Shown: positions 61,791-64,000 of the stretch, piece after piece
Numbering within the stretch: position 1 is the first letter of the stretch
Layout: each line of letters starts with the position of its first letter
NCBI GenBank assembly: GCA_964619535.1
Contig: CAZUEX010000002.1
Span: 343,650-407,649 of the forward strand
Reading direction: 5' to 3'
Length of the DNA stretch: 64,000 bases
DNA from: Leptonema sp964619535
Lineage (GTDB): Bacteria > Spirochaetota > Leptospiria > Leptospirales > Leptonemataceae
Notes under the pieces: generated by a model
Told to the model about the DNA's origin: nothing
Database searches by the model: none
What the model saw: the letters and a program-made list of their open reading frames with translations, nothing else
Program-made: the position numbers and the translations under genes

Positions 61791-62800
61791 TACCAGGAAA
61801 GGCGCCGTGGCGGCACGGGACGATCAGGGATCTTTACCGACTCCGGGCCGGTATAATCTTCGGGACCCTGTACGATAGCCAGGCCATTGTTGAATGAGAA
61901 GGCCTCAAAGAACACAGGTGGAATTACAGTCTTTCCCGAATGGTCGATGTAGCCCCATCGCAGATTTTCCGTTTTTCGGACCGGGGCCAGACCGTTTCCA
62001 AAATCACCGACCAGATCAAAGTGCTGAATCTCAATCAGTCTTGTTGATTTGCGGTTGATGAACCGGAAGCCCTCATCGGTGAGGACATAGGCCATGCCAC
62101 CGTGAAAGTTGCCGGCCAGCTTATAGCCAAAATCCAGAACGACGCGGCCTCTTCTATCGATGAAGCCAAAAAGGTCCCACATACGTGCCCGGGCCAGGCC
62201 GTCTTCGGTAAAGTCTGAGGCCTCCTGGTATTTGCATGGCAGCACCTGCTTTCCGTTGCGGTCCATGTAACCGTAATTGTACAGGCCGGTATTGCACTGA
62301 AAATAGGCCAATCCCTGCACGAAGCGACCGGAACGGGCAAAGCGAGGGGGGATTACCATCCGACCGGATCTGTCTACGTAGCCATACTTTCCGTTCTCAC
62401 GCACCCTGGCCAGCCCCTCTGAAAAGCGATCGGCCTCTTCAAAGGTGGTTGAGATGGCGATCTTCCCGTTTTTGTCGATGTAGCGCCATTTTTCATCCGG
62501 AAAGCGAACAGGTGCCAGGCCTTCTGAAAATTCACCCATAGAGGCTTTGATAAAGTCGGGCAATGTGTTTGCAGAGTTATGGTTCGTTACAGGTGCAGAA
62601 GAACAGTCAAGGCGAATCCTTTCGTTTCCATTGGCATCAAAGTAGACACATTCAGAGTCTGGATCGGATCTATACGGAAAAAGATCGGCGGTGGGACTCC
62701 CCAGAACAGGGAGAGGCAGGAGGAAAAGATAGATGATGAAGTGATACAGCAGACGAATCGGAGTTGCCGTCAGGAAGCGTCTTGGAAGCATATAATCCAT
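61751..62800 (-). CDS. Secreted WG-repeat protein
   Basis: A 349-aa protein with a signal peptide (hydrophobic core about 16-33, cleavage near LGS-PT). At least six WG-type repeats follow, each of the form YIDKNGK/AISTTFEEADRFSEGLARVRENGKYGYVDRSGRMVIPPRF. WG repeats form beta-propeller-like surfaces of unknown role and often occur in secreted bacterial proteins. GAAGGGA lies just before the ATG at 62800. That start overlaps the start of the divergent next gene by two bases. The 3' end overlaps the DUF429-Nudix gene by 40 bases. Confidence 0.85.
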   Translation of the reverse strand: MDYMLPRRFLTATPIRLLYHFIIYLFLLPLPVLGSPTADLFPYRSDPDSECVYFDANGNERIRLDCSSAPVTNHNSANTLPDFIKASMGEFSEGLAPVRFPDEKWRYIDKNGKIAISTTFEEADRFSEGLARVRENGKYGYVDRSGRMVIPPRFARSGRFVQGLAYFQCNTGLYNYGYMDRNGKQVLPCKYQEASDFTEDGLARARMWDLFGFIDRRGRVVLDFGYKLAGNFHGGMAYVLTDEGFRFINRKSTRLIEIQHFDLVGDFGNGLAPVRKTENLRWGYIDHSGKTVIPPVFFEAFSFNNGLAIVQGPEDYTGPESVKIPDRPVPPRRLSWYYIDKRGRRLFPR

Positions 62801-63188
62801 GCGTCCCTTCTCGCTTCATTTCGCAATCCTTTCTGTTCCTTTTGCCATCCTGCTATTTCTGTGTAGCGCCACGGTGCAGGCACAGAGTCCGGAGCGATAT
62901 GAAAAAGACGGCATTATGATCGAGCTAAAGCCCCTGCCCCTTGAGATGGACGGATACAGAAACTTTGAACTGCGCATCATGAACCTGACCGAATCACCCC
63001 GCAGCGTGCATGGTCGGTTCCGTCTTTTCAGTCGTTCGGGCCAGGATGCAGGCAGCTGTACGCTTTTCGTTGAACTGTCCCCCGGTGAATCGAAAAAGCG
63101 GACGAAGGCATGTAAAGAAACGTCTCTGTCACGGTCCTACCGGTTTGAAATCGTGCGCGTGTATCCGTTTCGATTGAACGAAGAATAA
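62799..63188 (+). CDS. Small secreted protein of unknown function
   Basis: A 129-aa protein with a signal peptide (hydrophobic core about 5-24, cleavage near VQA-QS). The mature part looks like a beta-sandwich (IELKPLPLEMDGYRNFELRIMNLTESPRSVHGRFRLF), as in small transglutaminase-like or immunoglobulin-type domains, with two Cys. GGAAG lies about 11 nt before the ATG. Its ATG shares two bases with the ATG of the divergent WG-repeat gene (CATG). I do not recognise a family. Confidence 0.7.
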   Translation: MRPFSLHFAILSVPFAILLFLCSATVQAQSPERYEKDGIMIELKPLPLEMDGYRNFELRIMNLTESPRSVHGRFRLFSRSGQDAGSCTLFVELSPGESKKRTKACKETSLSRSYRFEIVRVYPFRLNEE

Positions 63189-63199
63189 GCCTGTTGCCT

Positions 63200-63961
63200 T
63201 CAGACCAGGTGTCGATGTAAGGCAGCCTTCAGCTGCTCTCTGTTAAAAGGCTTGCCGAGGTGATCGTCAAAACCGGCCTCATGATAACGATTACGATCTT
63301 CTTCCGAGGTGCTACCGGAAAAGGCAATTACAGGTACGGGCCGATCATTATAGATTCGTCTGATTTCTTTCAATGTATCAAAACCGTCCAGTAACGGTAT
63401 TTGAATGTCGAGAAGGATCAGATCAAACCTTTGTTCTTTACAGACATTGACGGCCTCAAGGCCTGTATCCGCATACGTTATGGATAACGGCTCTTCCTTA
63501 AGATAACGCCAGATAAGCCAGCGCTGTTCAGGAGTATCGTCCACAACGAGCAGCTGCCTTGTTTCGGTCGGTATACCCTGCTCTTCGATGTCTACGGGAA
63601 GGATCACGGAAAACGTGGTTCCCTTCCCTTTTTCACTTTCCACAGAAATGCTTCCGTTAAACAACTGTACCAGCTTTTGAACGATATTCAGCCCCAGTCC
63701 GGTTCCGCCATACCTCTGTTCAATTGTTCCGTCTTCCTGAACAAAACGATTAAAGAGATATGGTATACGATGGGCTTCTATGCCAATCCCTGAATCCATG
63801 ACATCGAAGCGCAGACCGGGCTCCTGTCGATACACATTCAGCGCTACCGTTCCTTCTTCGGTAAACTTCATAGCATTGGATAACAGATTAGACAGGATCT
63901 GGCCGATGCGATAAGGATCTGATTGTATCGTTTCTGGAAGTTTTTTGATTATGTCCCGAAT
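63200..63961 (-). pseudogene. Hybrid histidine kinase fragment (HATPase_c plus receiver)
   Basis: The minus-strand frame is open from 63961 to the stop at 63200 (about 253 codons). It starts inside the HATPase N-box (SDPYRIGQILSNLLSNAMKFT), continues with DSGIGIEAHRIPYLFNRF and GGTGLGLNIVQKLV, and ends with a receiver domain: VVDDTPEQ, LLDIQIPLLDG (phospho-Asp) and LGKPF (Lys). Upstream, where the kinase dimerisation domain should be, an in-frame TAA lies at 63962-63964, and no other frame there looks like kinase to the window edge. The first usable ATG (63871) lies inside the HATPase domain. The gene is disrupted or truncated at its 5' side. Confidence 0.7.
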
Positions 63962-64000
63962 TTAGTTAGAGTTTGAAAAGGCGGAACCCTGGCCCAAAAT

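Noticed and set aside
62791..62796. TATAAT directly before the ATG at 62799
   Set aside because: A -10 box so close to the start would begin transcription inside the coding region, and no -35 lies at a proper distance; probably chance.
1..64000. CRISPR arrays, tRNA/rRNA genes, prophage or complete insertion sequences
   Set aside because: I saw no regularly spaced repeats, no tRNA-like cloverleaf in the short gaps, and no transposase or phage genes; only the right edge hints at a disrupted gene.

Overview
The window reads as chromosome from a spirochaete of the order Leptospirales. The strongest marker is a P83/100-family protein at 22690-24459, a family known mainly from spirochaetes. The rest is a free-living, aerobic, lipoprotein-rich Gram-negative gene set: aconitase, SucCD, an NAD-dependent 180-type glutamate dehydrogenase, type II secretion genes and an unusual Lgt. 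Base composition looks mid-50s % GC by eye, higher than Leptospira and more like Leptonema or Turneriella. The genus is inference. I found no rRNA, tRNA, CRISPR array, prophage or complete insertion sequence. This is dense housekeeping chromosome with a scatter of lineage-specific genes.

Layout. 1-2.4 kb: the end of gatA and an Uup-type ABC-F ATPase. 2.4-10.4 kb: a secreted ankyrin protein, quinone oxidoreductase, aconitase, PanB, and a TetR regulator divergent from an alcohol dehydrogenase-like gene across a clear palindromic operator. 10.5-14.7 kb: gspK-L-M-N of type II secretion without the rest of the system. 14.7-19.8 kb: smpB, der, an unknown gene and mtnA, convergent with a CCA-adding/poly(A) polymerase gene. 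20-22.6 kb: sucCD and a two-TM potassium channel. 22.7-28.2 kb: the P83/100 protein divergent from mfd. 28.3-40.5 kb: a plus-strand run with a SurA-N-like lipoprotein, hflX, a J-domain protein, a secreted thioredoxin, hemN, a sulfatase-modifying-factor-domain lipoprotein, trpS, a short ComEC and rsmA, plus a minus-strand permease and a YcxB-like protein. 40.5-48.6 kb: gamma carbonic anhydrase, host-attachment protein, DUF2752 protein, ndk, ispA and tlyA, facing the glutamate dehydrogenase. 48.7-55.3 kb: a STAS protein, a secreted unknown, and the tightly overlapping minus-strand operon aroE-folC-pepP-lgt-ferritin-like. 55.3-58.2 kb: small membrane and secreted proteins, a free-standing FliG-C-like domain, a 263-bp intergenic region with two strong hairpins, and leuC. 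58.3-64 kb: a large membrane protein with a DHH-containing cytosolic half, a CBS protein, a DUF429-Nudix (MTH1-like) fusion, a WG-repeat protein, a small secreted protein, and a hybrid histidine kinase fragment whose frame is closed by a stop just before the window edge.

Points that stand out: (1) the DUF429-MTH1-like Nudix fusion; (2) the orphan FliG-C-like protein beside a structured intergenic region whose two hairpins share the loop start CCGAAA; (3) hflX, whose only good ribosome-binding site precedes an ATT codon; (4) an Lgt with substituted signature residues, coupled by a 4-bp overlap to a ferritin-like diiron candidate; (5) several convergent genes whose coding ends overlap by 13-72 bp; (6) the interrupted histidine kinase at the right edge.
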